NCBI GenBank assembly: GCA_963788305.1
Contig: CAWBGK010000009.1
Location: forward strand, 62,001 to 126,000
DNA: 64,000 bases
Direction of reading: 5' to 3'
Source: UTCFX2 sp963788305
GTDB taxonomy: Bacteria > Chloroflexota > Anaerolineae > Anaerolineales > UBA4823
The notes beneath the pieces are model-generated. The model did no database searches. It was not told the origin of the DNA and worked only from the letters and a program-made list of their open reading frames with translations. Positions 27,901-36,167 of this stretch are shown piece after piece (the stretch's first letter is position 1; each line of letters begins with the position of its first letter). A program made the translations under genes and the position numbers.

Positions 27901-28584
27901 TGTGAAGCACCATAGATAACCAATGACTTGACTAGTCCCGCAAACTTTTCGCGGTAAACCGATCCGGTTGGAAAAAGCAGGTGTAGTTCCGCTTCGGTCA
28001 ACAGACGGTGCGATTGAGCAAGCGCCCTGGCGGCAGCCACGTCGGGAATTCTCGAATACCAGCCCAGGTTAAAACGTCGGATCAGGCTGACCCTCATCAC
28101 CAGCGGGAAGAAGTGGAAGAATGGCACCAGAAAATGTGGCTCAAGGGGAAATTTGTAGTTAGGAGTCTGGATAAAGAAAAAACTGCCAATCCGTTGAACC
28201 TCTTCTGCCATCTTCGCCTGCGCCGACCATGTTCCCAGATGCTCGATTACCGAGTTAGAGAAGACAACACAGAACTGCCGGTTTCGAAATTCGGGTAAAC
28301 AGGTGGCATCGCCAACAAATCTATGAAAATTCGGCCGATTTACTTCAATCGGATAGGAGTTTAACAAAGTGATATCTACCTCGTTCGCGTCGGTCAGCTC
28401 CATCATGTTCCCAAAATATTTCTTCTCCGCCAAGGTCCAGGATTTGAACCGGACGCGGCAGCGGGGCAATAAGATTCAGGAATAATTTAAAACGGCGTTG
28501 GCGCATAGAAGTAGCAAGGGTGCCAGCGGTGCGATGATCAACCAGTCGCCGCATGAAACGAGGCATTCCCGTGCCAGCATTCAT
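27897..28584 (-). CDS. Class I SAM-dependent methyltransferase (one frameshift)
   Basis: About 229 codons when two frames are joined near 28430. The first frame holds motif I (V-Q-I-L-D-L-G-G-E-E), and the second continues with N-E-V-D-I-T-L-L-N, then G-D-A-T-C-L-P-E-F and V-V-F-S-N-S-V-I-E-H-L-G, which is motif IV of the Methyltransf_11 type. The tail contains R-F-N-L-G-W-Y-S-R-I. Acceptor unknown. The start is uncertain: ATG 28584, 28566 or a later Met are possible and none has a good ribosome site. It overlaps the xylanase start by four bases, so the two are coupled. Confidence 0.65.
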
Positions 28585-28669
28585 TTCAGGGAGGTGATTT
28601 GTCTAAAACCCATCAGATAATTTAACATCTGGAGATTCCGGCTGACATAATTTCCCACAAGCCTTGCAA

Positions 28670-28751
28670 TGGGGAAGACGGGGGTCGAACCCGTACGCCT
28701 TTCGGCACATGATCCTAAGTCATGCCTGTCTGCCAGTTCCAGCACTTCCCC
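28670..28751 (-). tRNA. tRNA-Leu (anticodon UAG)
   Basis: The minus strand folds as a class II tRNA: acceptor GGGGAAG / CTTCCCC, D-arm with the TGG..GGCAGACA segment, anticodon stem CATGA / TCATG around the loop CTTAGGA (anticodon TAG), a variable arm GTGCC-GAAA-GGCGT, and a T-arm with GGTTCGACC. The discriminator base is A, as expected for tRNA-Leu. CCA is not encoded. Length is 82 bases. The anticodon reads CUA/CUG-type leucine codons. Confidence 0.95.
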
Positions 28752-29129
28752 GGGGTTACACCAAGCTTGCTTGTATTTGCATGTCAATTTTGTTAAAAAA
28801 ACTACTTCACTATTCGCATCGCCTTAGATAAAATCTCACCGTTAATCTTAGTGCGCACAATTTTAACACCAGTTCTCCTAAGTCGCAATCAAGTTCTTCT
28901 GAGTCAATGTCTGAGTCTATGTCTGAGTCTATGTCTGAATCTATCTCTTGAATAAAATCCGATGCGAGTTATTCCTTGTTGTTGAAGGAATTAATCCAGG
29001 CAAGATTTCATTGTTGGCAGAACCTGAATACTAGATCACAATGAACTTATATTAAATTCCGTGTAAAATGGATGACAGGAAAAGGGAAAGCCAATTATTA
29101 GAGATTCCATAAGATTATCGACGGTAACG
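28752..29129. other. Gap without an intact gene; possible gene remnant on the minus strand
   Basis: No complete open frame is found here. On the minus strand short stretches look coding in different frames: G-S-A-N-N-E-I-L-P-G-L-I-P-S, a Ser-Asp-Ile-Asp repeat, and G-V-K-I-V-R-T-K-I-N-G-E-I-L ending at a TAG near 28796. With two or three single-base shifts they could form one ~85-codon protein, but there is no clear start codon. TTGACA lies near 28786 on the minus strand, a plausible -35 for the tRNA. Otherwise I see nothing. Confidence 0.35.
28898..28945. repeat. Tandem repeat, four 12-bp units
   Basis: Units: TCTGAGTCAATG, TCTGAGTCTATG, TCTGAGTCTATG, TCTGAATCTATC. Two copies are identical; the outer ones differ by one or two bases. 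Read on the minus strand in one frame it encodes Ile-Asp-Ser-Asp four times. Being a multiple of three, unit-number change would keep a frame open. Confidence 0.85.
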
Positions 29130-30926
29130 ATGCATCGAACCAAATTGGGATTCATTTCAGGAAATTTGAAAGATCTATTCTTATTCTTTGGAGCGCTTCT
29201 GTTCGTTGCAATTGGCATGGTTTTGCTTCTGGATGCGAAAAGGTTCTCTGACATTCTTATCGGTCATGCCCAACACACTCTTAATGCCGAATTTACCATG
29301 CAGCGCTCCGCAGAAATGGTCCTTCAAGAAACGTTTTCCCAAACACCATTTCGCTTTCGGCTTGTAGGAACATTCTTAACGGTTACCGGAATAGCGCTCT
29401 TTTTATTTAGAATGGCTATCTTCAAAATCATTCAAGAAATGCCGGCTGATACAGCACTTGTATTTTATTATGCGAAGAAGCAAATTCGTTCGATGTCACG
29501 TAGGGATTCTTTAACTCTTTTTTCTCTAATGGTTATTGCTTTAGGATTACGTCTACAATTCCTTAATCAGCCTATTCGAGGGGATGAAGCCGCCACATAC
29601 CTTTATTTTGCGTCGCGCCCATTGTATATTGCCCTTTCTTACTACCCGGTCCCTAATAACCATCTTTTTTACACGTTTCTCGTAAACATAGTCTCGAAAA
29701 TAGGATTCCAACCAGAGATCATACGCATGCCATCATTGATAGCTGGATTCTTATTGATACCTGTTACTTATTGCCTTGGCAAGAGACTGTTCTCATCCAG
29801 CGTTGGGCTAATGGCAGCGGCACTTGTGACTACGTCATCATATCTTATCGAGTATTCTACACTCGCACGTGGTTATACAACCCAAACATTTCTCTCGTTA
29901 CTGGGGATTTTTATTGCGACCTATTTGATTACCCAAAACAATCGCTTTCTACTACTATTATTTTGGGGGACATGGACACTTGCTTTTTATACAATACCTC
30001 CTACCCTGTATATATTTTTAGGAACAATTGCATGGATGGGTCTGATTGCTTTTAAGAACCGGAAGACTGAAAAAACCGGGGTTCAACCAGACCAAATAAT
30101 TGGTTTATCTTTTGCAATTGGATTTACAACAGTCTTTTTGTATATTCCCGTCATTTTGCTTTCAGGACCCGAATCGATCCTTTGGAATCGATTCGTTATA
30201 CCATTAGACTGGACACAGTTTTTTGTAGGAATTGGCCCGTCACTATATTCAACATTACAGCTTTTTCATCGTGATTTGCCTTATATTGTTGTTGCAGCAT
30301 TGATATTTGGATTTTTTATTTCGCTCGGGATACTACTGCGACAAAAATCAATCTACGCGCTGCTTCCAATCGTAATCCTGGCGGGGTGCACGGGACTTGT
30401 CGTAATTCAACGTGTGGTTCCATTCGAACGCGTTTGGATTTTTCTCATTCCCATATACTTGATCTTCTCATCGCAAGGTTTACACCAGATTCTGACGTAT
30501 TTGCATGTGGCTGACCAGCATATACTAACAGGATTCGGCATTCTAATAGCGGTATTATCGATCATCCTTCTCAAATCTCCCTCTATCACCAATTCGATCG
30601 ACGACACAATGATTGCAGCTGAACCGATCGCACAATATTTAAAGAACAATATCCGCGAAGAAGATCGAGTTTTTAATCCAAATTCGATGGTTGTCTATTA
30701 TATGAGATTATATGGTGTGCCTGAGTCATCGATTGTTTATGAGCCTTCTGAACAAGCGTCAAGATTTTGGATTATATGGGCGGAGGATCATCCACCGGTC
30801 GATGGCATCCAACCTGACCAGGCTGCCGATCACTACTTAAGTGAGAAATTTCCCGATTTGTCGTCAAAAGTGCTTGTAAAAAGATTTTCGGATGCAAGAC
30901 TTTATCTATTGAGTATATCCAAGTAA
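29130..30926 (+). CDS. GT39/ArnT-like membrane glycosyltransferase
   Basis: A 598-residue polytopic protein with about 12 hydrophobic helices. After two N-terminal helices (29-400 region), the GT-C signature R-G-D-E-A-A-T-Y-L-Y-F appears in the first large loop, with catalytic-type Asp-Glu, and then P-N-N-H-L-F-Y-T. These mark the PMT/ArnT superfamily (PF13231-type), which transfers sugars from lipid carriers on the outer face of the membrane. Acceptor and donor are unknown. The two extra helices and a C-terminal soluble tail of ~120 residues are usual for this group. No strong Shine-Dalgarno is seen before the ATG, so the start is approximate. The gene is AT-rich compared with its right-hand neighbours. 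Confidence 0.75.
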   Translation: MHRTKLGFISGNLKDLFLFFGALLFVAIGMVLLLDAKRFSDILIGHAQHTLNAEFTMQRSAEMVLQETFSQTPFRFRLVGTFLTVTGIALFLFRMAIFKIIQEMPADTALVFYYAKKQIRSMSRRDSLTLFSLMVIALGLRLQFLNQPIRGDEAATYLYFASRPLYIALSYYPVPNNHLFYTFLVNIVSKIGFQPEIIRMPSLIAGFLLIPVTYCLGKRLFSSSVGLMAAALVTTSSYLIEYSTLARGYTTQTFLSLLGIFIATYLITQNNRFLLLLFWGTWTLAFYTIPPTLYIFLGTIAWMGLIAFKNRKTEKTGVQPDQIIGLSFAIGFTTVFLYIPVILLSGPESILWNRFVIPLDWTQFFVGIGPSLYSTLQLFHRDLPYIVVAALIFGFFISLGILLRQKSIYALLPIVILAGCTGLVVIQRVVPFERVWIFLIPIYLIFSSQGLHQILTYLHVADQHILTGFGILIAVLSIILLKSPSITNSIDDTMIAAEPIAQYLKNNIREEDRVFNPNSMVVYYMRLYGVPESSIVYEPSEQASRFWIIWAEDHPPVDGIQPDQAADHYLSEKFPDLSSKVLVKRFSDARLYLLSISK

Positions 30927-31007
30927 GTAATTAAATGTTGATATTAATATTTCCGAAAATAGATAGTGACGCTATAATTCACTGATCAAATTCACGGAGT
31001 ATAGTTA

Positions 31008-31436
31008 TTGAGCAGGGTCATTCATACTGAAAGTGCAGGAAAAGATCGGACGCAATTATCGCGAGATATTCTGCGCGCACTCCACCAGCTGATGCGACAA
31101 AGCAAGGTGGATGAACAAACTCGCGACCTGGCTGCTTTCATTTCGCTCGCGTTGGATGATATCGCTAAGACCATCGACGCATCTGTCACAGCATGGGAAA
31201 AACGGGGATACTGGCTGAAAGCAGACAGATTTCGGCTGGAATGGGAATGGTCGGAGAGGCTTGGAAGGAAAATCCGCGATGCATTGATGAGTGACGATTG
31301 GGACTCGGTCGCCTTGACATCGGCACAGGTGGCTGAAAAATTGAAAGGCATCCAGCTCCCAAAACGAGAGCCAATTACAATTCCGTGGAACGGTGCGTGG
31401 GAAAAATTACAGCTGACTAACCGACCACAGAGATAG
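31008..31436 (+). CDS. Small helical protein of unknown function
   Basis: I do not recognise this 142-residue protein. It starts with TTG at 31008, supported by GGAG at 30996-30999, eight bases upstream. It is soluble, charged and mostly helical, with a conserved-looking middle W-E-K-R-G-Y-W-L-K-A-D-R-F-R and an I-P-W-N-G-A-W-E segment at the end. No metal site or signal is seen. Its last 30 bases overlap the end of the convergent radical SAM gene. Confidence 0.6.
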   Translation: MSRVIHTESAGKDRTQLSRDILRALHQLMRQSKVDEQTRDLAAFISLALDDIAKTIDASVTAWEKRGYWLKADRFRLEWEWSERLGRKIRDALMSDDWDSVALTSAQVAEKLKGIQLPKREPITIPWNGAWEKLQLTNRPQR

Positions 31437-32567
31437 CTGTTGCACTGGCTTTCTACCATTCAGAAGGACAAAGGGCAGCAGCCGTTCGACCGCGATCCCC
31501 AATTTCTTTAAATCAGATACAGACCTCACCATACCAAAACGTCGAGCTGACAGGATAGCCTGAGCGTTTTTAGGACCGATCCCGGGCAGCCGAAGCAGGG
31601 TGGGGAGGTCTGCAAGGTTGATTTCGACTGGTTTCTCGGCGAGGTTTTGCCTTGCCCAGGCTAATTTTGGATCGACTTGCATGGGTAGATCTCCGCCGGA
31701 TTCAAAAGGCAGATCTTCAAGTGAAAATCCATAATCTCTCAGTAGAAACGAAGCTTGATAAAGTCGGTGTTCACGGATGTGAGAGGCCGGCGGCAGGTTT
31801 TCAAGAGGAGTATCCGGGACAGGATTGAAGGCAGAGTAATATGCCCTTTTCAAGTGATAGACGCGAATCAAGTGCTCGGTTGTGCTCAGCAACTCAAGGT
31901 CGCTCTCGCCCACGGCGCCTACAACAAACTGAGTAGTCATCGAAGGCCGCATCCCACCAGGACGGACTGGATCGAGTCTGGCGCGGACTTTTTCGACGGA
32001 TTTCATCGGCTCAATCAGATCATCCAGAAAAGATTTATGAGGCGCCAGATCAACCAGGCGGTCAGGATTCGGCGCTTCCAGGTTGATTGAAACTCGGTTA
32101 GCAAGTTTCATCGACTGCTCGATCTGGTTGAATTCAGCGCCGGGCATGATCTTCAAGTGGATATACCCGCCAAAACGGTATTTTTTGCGGAGTATTTCAG
32201 CGGTCGCAATGATCTTGTCCTGCGTGCGCAGTCCACCACCGGCAACCCCAGAGCTGAGAAAAAGCCCTTCGACCACGCCTGCTCGGTGATAAGCCATGAA
32301 AGCCTTCGCCATTTCGTCCGGACTCAGCGTTGCCCGGCGGAAATCACGGCCCGCCCTGAAGGGACAGTAATTGCAGTCTTTCTCACAGGCTGAGGTGAGA
32401 AGGGTTTTCATAAGCGAGATCGTCCTGCCGTTCGGCATGACTGCCTGAGTTATGTTCAGGTCATCAAGATGGCGCGTCGAACCGAGCTGAACCGGGCAGT
32501 CATTTTCTTCTCCTGGCTCATACTGCATCTGGGAGGAGAGCTCACGCAAACGTTCGAATGGATCCAT
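31407..32567 (-). CDS. Putative DNA modification/repair radical SAM protein with helix-hairpin-helix
   Basis: A 386-residue protein. The radical SAM cluster motif is A-C-E-K-D-C-N-Y-C, near residue 60, followed by the S-S-G-V-A-G-G-G region for SAM. The C-terminus has a helix-hairpin-helix DNA-binding motif, L-L-R-L-P-G-I-G-P-K-N-A-Q-A-I. This architecture matches the family that is usually found next to an unusual uracil-DNA glycosylase-like gene and is proposed to act in DNA repair or modification. No such partner is adjacent here. A promoter (32674-32702) and a 21-bp palindrome (32583-32603) lie upstream; no clear Shine-Dalgarno precedes the ATG. Confidence 0.85.
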   Translation of the reverse strand: MDPFERLRELSSQMQYEPGEENDCPVQLGSTRHLDDLNITQAVMPNGRTISLMKTLLTSACEKDCNYCPFRAGRDFRRATLSPDEMAKAFMAYHRAGVVEGLFLSSGVAGGGLRTQDKIIATAEILRKKYRFGGYIHLKIMPGAEFNQIEQSMKLANRVSINLEAPNPDRLVDLAPHKSFLDDLIEPMKSVEKVRARLDPVRPGGMRPSMTTQFVVGAVGESDLELLSTTEHLIRVYHLKRAYYSAFNPVPDTPLENLPPASHIREHRLYQASFLLRDYGFSLEDLPFESGGDLPMQVDPKLAWARQNLAEKPVEINLADLPTLLRLPGIGPKNAQAILSARRFGMVRSVSDLKKLGIAVERLLPFVLLNGRKPVQQLSLWSVSQL

Positions 32568-32582
32568 GATCGTCGAAGATAA

Positions 32583-32603
32583 TTGAATTAAAATTTAATT
32601 CAA
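32583..32603. promoter_or_regulatory. Perfect 21-bp palindrome in the leader of the radical SAM gene
   Basis: TTGAATTAAA-A-TTTAATTCAA, 10-bp arms around one base, starting 16 bases upstream of the ATG at 32567. It lies in the leader between the predicted promoter and the start. It may be an operator or an RNA hairpin that covers the initiation region; which one is unknown. Because it is all A/T-rich, chance symmetry is more likely than for a GC-rich site. Confidence 0.45.
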
Positions 32604-32673
32604 ATCGATTCAATTAATCTTTCAGCCCATTCATTCCCATAATTATTAAGAAAAAAGAACAGGCGTATATTCC

Positions 32674-32702
32674 ATTATAGCACAATAGTTCTATTCTGAC
32701 AA
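32674..32702 (-). promoter_or_regulatory. Sigma-70-type promoter for the radical SAM gene
   Basis: On the minus strand TTGTCA (32697-32702), 17-base spacer, TATAAT (32674-32679). Both boxes are near consensus and the spacing is ideal. Transcription would start near 32667, leaving a ~100-base leader. Confidence 0.65.
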
Positions 32703-32971
32703 TGCTTCCTAAGGTTATTTATGTTCATAAACTGTTAGGGATGAATAGAAGCTTACAAGATCAATGATGGAATTTGATTAAAGAGGTTCGCGTGACAGGA
32801 GCAGGGAGGTCGTGTGAGAAAGACATATTCCTGGTAATAAAGAAACCTTTGGACTTGATGATTAATACTTTTTTGATTTGCATATAAAACATTTCTGTGA
32901 GATTTTTATCAGAATTCGACAGCAGGGGGGCATTTTTGGGGTTTTCCTTCAGAAATTATGAAAAACCAGTA

Positions 32972-33003
32972 ATGGTATTGATAAGTATTATTATCAATAC
33001 CAT
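32972..33003. promoter_or_regulatory. Perfect 13-bp inverted repeat with 6-bp centre, dif-like candidate Xer site
   Basis: Arms ATGGTATTGATAA and TTATCAATACCAT surround GTATTA. Trimmed to 11-bp arms (GGTATTGATAA / TTATCAATACC) it has the 28-bp layout of bacterial dif sites: 11-bp arm, 6-bp centre, 11-bp arm, with the inner ATAA...TTAT that dif sites conserve. It ends 39 bases before a tyrosine recombinase gene, as in single-recombinase Xer systems. It could instead be an operator of that gene, since it overlaps the upstream promoter region. Confidence 0.6.
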
Positions 33004-33017
33004 GATTATTTTTATGC

Positions 33018-33023
33018 TATAAT
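33018..33023 (+). promoter_or_regulatory. -10 box for the tyrosine recombinase
   Basis: TATAAT, preceded by TATGC. The start of transcription would be near 33030, only ~13 bases before the ATG at 33043. No good -35 is found at 16-18 bases, where the dif-like palindrome ends. This suggests a short or nearly leaderless message and possible control by whatever binds the palindrome. Confidence 0.45.
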
Positions 33024-33042
33024 TACAGTTTGAGTTTCACAT

Positions 33043-34059
33043 ATGTTAAAAAACTTCGACAATACGTCTATTGATCAGGCAATTTCTTTATATATCAATT
33101 CTGTCGCTCTATCTCGGAGTCCTAATACAGCGCGATCCTACCGGAACGCTCTGAACGCTTTCAGGATAGTCCTGGAAGGTAAAAGTCTTATCCCTGAGGA
33201 AACACCAATCAGCGAGCTGCCTGAAGATGCAGTCAGCTGGTTTGCGCAATCGCTCAAACTTAATACTCCGGCGACGGAACAGCTTTACCTGACTGCCGTC
33301 GCCGGTTTTTTTGAATTTTTGTCCGCCGAGCAGCTTGCAGAGCCAAATCTGCCGCGCATTCGGCTTTTGATACGCCAAAGAGCCCGAAAACCTGGCCAGC
33401 GGCTGCCGCAATTTCCTCAAAATGACATTGATATTACCATTGAATATGCTATTAATCTTGCATTTCAAACTTATGAATCACCCAACGAACAATTGATCCT
33501 TATGCGCGATCGAGCCTTCATATTGGTACTGGCTGATACCGGTCTGCGGGTCCATGAAGCCTGCGGTTTACGGCGTGGAGACCTGGATTGGAATGAACAA
33601 AAAGCTATTGTGATCGGAAAAGGAGATCGCCAGGCCGTTGTGCGCTTTTCATCCAGAAGCCTACACGCAATCAAGGATTACTTAACCGTCCGAAGCAAGC
33701 TTGACGGCGGCTCGGGTAAGCCGCTCCCAGCGCTTCCACTATTTGCGCGCCACGACCGCGGCGCCGGTAAAAAGATCAAGCCGATCACAACGGGTACCGG
33801 ACGCAATATCATCCACCAACGCGTGAGTGAAGCGCTCGGCGCTGAAGCAGCCGATACGATCACACCGCACTCGTTCCGACATTATTTTGTCACGACAGTG
33901 CTGCGAGGCTCGGGGGGAAATCTCAAAATGGCCCAGGAGCTCGCCAGACATCGAAACATTGCGGTCACCCAACGCTATGCGCATCTTTCAAATGATGAGC
34001 TTGACAAGACCTACGAACAGATCTTCGAATCAAAGGATGCCAAGCCCGATGAGGATTAG
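33043..34059 (+). CDS. Tyrosine recombinase, XerC/D-like
   Basis: A 338-residue site-specific recombinase with an N-terminal SAM-like core-binding domain (residues ~10-105, with S-P-N-T-A-R-S-Y) and a C-terminal catalytic domain. All six catalytic positions can be placed: Arg169 (T-G-L-R-V-H-E), Lys193 (G-K-G-D-R), His276 and Arg279 (H-S-F-R-H), His303 (A-R-H-R-N-I) and Tyr312 (T-Q-R-Y-A-H-L). The size fits Xer proteins, though the N-domain is slightly longer, and the linker ~120-145 is unusual. Likely roles are chromosome dimer resolution or integration of an element. No other mobile genes, excisionase or attachment duplicates are seen nearby, which favours a housekeeping Xer. Confidence 0.85.
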   Translation: MLKNFDNTSIDQAISLYINSVALSRSPNTARSYRNALNAFRIVLEGKSLIPEETPISELPEDAVSWFAQSLKLNTPATEQLYLTAVAGFFEFLSAEQLAEPNLPRIRLLIRQRARKPGQRLPQFPQNDIDITIEYAINLAFQTYESPNEQLILMRDRAFILVLADTGLRVHEACGLRRGDLDWNEQKAIVIGKGDRQAVVRFSSRSLHAIKDYLTVRSKLDGGSGKPLPALPLFARHDRGAGKKIKPITTGTGRNIIHQRVSEALGAEAADTITPHSFRHYFVTTVLRGSGGNLKMAQELARHRNIAVTQRYAHLSNDELDKTYEQIFESKDAKPDED

Positions 34060-34189
34060 AAATCCCCATTCTAACACTGATAGAAATCAAACTCGAGCTC
34101 CCCTACCCTATCCTGGTTCATCCAAGGAATTTCATTATTATCCATCTCCAAATTTCAGGATATTTGTCACTGTATCTTCCTTCAAAAAA

Positions 34190-34204
34190 AAAGTATGATA
34201 CTTT
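34190..34204. promoter_or_regulatory. 15-bp palindrome upstream of the decarboxylase operon
   Basis: AAAGTAT-G-ATACTTT, about 44 bases before the mmdA ATG, following a run of nine A. It may be an operator for the four-gene operon. AT-rich and short, so moderate to low support. Confidence 0.35.
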
Positions 34205-34247
34205 GTGAATAAATTAACGATCTGTAGTCTCCAGGTCAGAGGGAAAT

Positions 34248-35819
34248 ATGGCATTCAACCACGCATCAGAAGGTGAAGATCCGAGGATACTCACACTCCG
34301 ATCTCACCGCGAAATTGCCCGAATGGGCGGCGGCGAGAAGCGAATCGATGTCCAACACAGCAAGGGGAAATTAACCGCTCGAGAGCGCCTTGATTTGCTG
34401 CTCAACTCAGGTACATTCAATGAGCTTGAACCCTTCATAACAGCCCCAGGCGATGAAATGGGTCTCGCGACCGAGAAATACCCGGGCGACGGCGTTGTTA
34501 CCGGTTATGGCCAGATTGAAGGGCGAACGGTGTACGTCTATTCGCAGGATTTCACCGTTTACGGTGGTACCTTGAGCATGATGCAAGGTCATAAAATCTG
34601 CAGGGTGATGGACCTGGCGGTCCGAAACGGCGTTCCTATTATCGGGCTGATCAACTCCGGCGGCGCCAGGATCCAGGAGGGCGTCAAAAGCCTGGGCGCC
34701 TATGCGGAAATATTCAGGCGGAACGCTCAATATTCAGGAGTCATCCCGCAGATCAGCGTGATGTTAGGCCCGTGCGCCGGCGGAGCAGCTTATTCTCCGG
34801 CTCTGACCGATCTGATCATCATGGTAGACAAACATTCGTTCATGTTTCTGACGGGACCGGAAGTCATCAAGGGCATGACCGGAGAAATCGTTGACGCAGA
34901 AGCCCTGGGCGGAGCTGCAGTTCACAACACGATGACCGGCACATCGCATTTCATCACAAAAGACGAGCGTGAAGCATTGGAGCTGACGCGCAGGATCCTT
35001 GGATATTTTCCATCCAACAATGTTGAAAATCCTCCCTGTTTGCAGTCCATAGACGATCCGATGCGGATGGACAGCGATTTAAACCACCTGATCCCGCAGG
35101 ATGCCTATGAACCGTACAGCATGCACGACGTTATCCAGCATGTCGTCGACCGTGGATCATTTATTGAGATCCAACACGGATGGGCGATGAACGCAATTGT
35201 AGGCTTTTCCCGGATTGGCGGAAACAGCGTGGGGATCGTAGCACAGGAACCCAGCGTCATGGCCGGCGTCATCGACATCGATGCTTCGGACAAAATGGCT
35301 CAATTCGTAAGGATGTGCGACTGTTTCAATATCCCGATCGTCACATTTGTCGATTCTCCCGGGTTTCTCCCCGGGACACACCAGGAATACGGAGGGATCA
35401 TCCGGCACGGCGCAAAAGTGCTGTACACGTTCTCAGAAGCCACAGTCCCTAAGATCACAGTGGTCACGCGCAAGGCGTACGGCGGTGCTTACGTCGTGAT
35501 GGGCAGTAAATACCTCGGAACGGACGTCACTTATGCCTGGCCGAGCGCTGAAATTGCGGTCATGGGCGCAGAAGGAGCTGTAAATATCCTCTTTAAGCGA
35601 CAGATTGAGGCGGCACCAGATCCTGCCTCGGAGCGAAAGCGGCTTGTCGACGATTATCGCGAGCGATTCAATAATCCGTATTTTGCTGCCAGGGAAGGAT
35701 ATGTCGATGACATCATCGAGCCAAAAGAGACGCGTCCGAAAATCATCGCTTCACTTGCAGCTTTGCGCGATAAGCAAGCATTCGCACCACCACGCAAACA
35801 CGGGAATATCCCCGTTTGA
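34248..35819 (+). CDS. mmdA: Acyl-CoA carboxyltransferase, methylmalonyl-CoA decarboxylase alpha subunit type
   Basis: A 523-residue carboxyltransferase of the propionyl-CoA/methylmalonyl-CoA group, with two crotonase-like halves. Motifs: K-L-T-A-R-E-R-L-D-L-L near the start, S-G-G-A-R-I-Q-E-G, G-P-C-A-G-G-A-A-Y-S-P-A for the first oxyanion hole, and G-F-L-P-G-T-x-Q-E-Y-G-G-I-I-R-H-G-A for the second. It moves the carboxyl group from methylmalonyl-CoA (or a related acid) to biotin. The neighbouring OadG-, biotin carrier- and beta-subunit genes identify it as part of a Na+-translocating decarboxylase and not of a soluble carboxylase. GAGGG precedes the ATG. Confidence 0.9.
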   Translation: MAFNHASEGEDPRILTLRSHREIARMGGGEKRIDVQHSKGKLTARERLDLLLNSGTFNELEPFITAPGDEMGLATEKYPGDGVVTGYGQIEGRTVYVYSQDFTVYGGTLSMMQGHKICRVMDLAVRNGVPIIGLINSGGARIQEGVKSLGAYAEIFRRNAQYSGVIPQISVMLGPCAGGAAYSPALTDLIIMVDKHSFMFLTGPEVIKGMTGEIVDAEALGGAAVHNTMTGTSHFITKDEREALELTRRILGYFPSNNVENPPCLQSIDDPMRMDSDLNHLIPQDAYEPYSMHDVIQHVVDRGSFIEIQHGWAMNAIVGFSRIGGNSVGIVAQEPSVMAGVIDIDASDKMAQFVRMCDCFNIPIVTFVDSPGFLPGTHQEYGGIIRHGAKVLYTFSEATVPKITVVTRKAYGGAYVVMGSKYLGTDVTYAWPSAEIAVMGAEGAVNILFKRQIEAAPDPASERKRLVDDYRERFNNPYFAAREGYVDDIIEPKETRPKIIASLAALRDKQAFAPPRKHGNIPV

Positions 35820-35831
35820 AGCAGGCATCCA

Positions 35832-36167
35832 TTGACCGAAAACATGATTGCTGCACTTCAAATTACATTGATCGGGATGGGGCTGGTGTTTGCAGCAATC
35901 GTCCTGCTGTGGATCGTGATGGCGCTGCTGGTACGTTTTACACAAAGCCGTGAGACTTATTCGGATGTAAGCCCGATTGAAATAATTGCCGACGAGCAAG
36001 AAATCTTACACAAACGCGCGGCCGCTGCAGCAGTTGCGGCAGCGCTCGACCGGCGAGCTGACAGCATGACCCCGCATCCCTATCCGATACCGCCTACGCC
36101 AATCGTCAGCGCGTGGCAGGCCGTGCTTCGCACCCGCATGCTCACAAAAAGAAGGTTCAGATCATGA
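35832..36167 (+). CDS. Decarboxylase OadG-type small membrane subunit
   Basis: About 111 residues from a TTG start at 35832 (M at 35844 is an alternative). One N-terminal transmembrane helix, I-A-A-L-Q-I-T-L-I-G-M-G-L-V-F-A-A-I, has the conserved G-M-G-L-V-F of OadG/MmdD proteins, followed by an Ala-rich region (A-A-A-A-V-A-A-A-L) and a Pro-rich linker. This subunit anchors the peripheral alpha subunit to the membrane and holds the complex together. It overlaps the biotin-carrier gene by four bases (ATGA), so translation is coupled. Confidence 0.82.
   Translation: MTENMIAALQITLIGMGLVFAAIVLLWIVMALLVRFTQSRETYSDVSPIEIIADEQEILHKRAAAAAVAAALDRRADSMTPHPYPIPPTPIVSAWQAVLRTRMLTKRRFRS

Noticed and set aside
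28585..28600. GGGAGGTGATT on the plus strand as a ribosome binding site
   Set aside because: It is followed by no start codon with an open frame; the gene here is on the minus strand.
28898..28945. CRISPR-like array
   Set aside because: 12-bp units without spacers are a tandem repeat; no cas genes are present.
33043..34059. Integron or phage integrase
   Set aside because: No attC array, excisionase, phage genes or duplicated attachment ends are visible; Xer-like size and site fit better.
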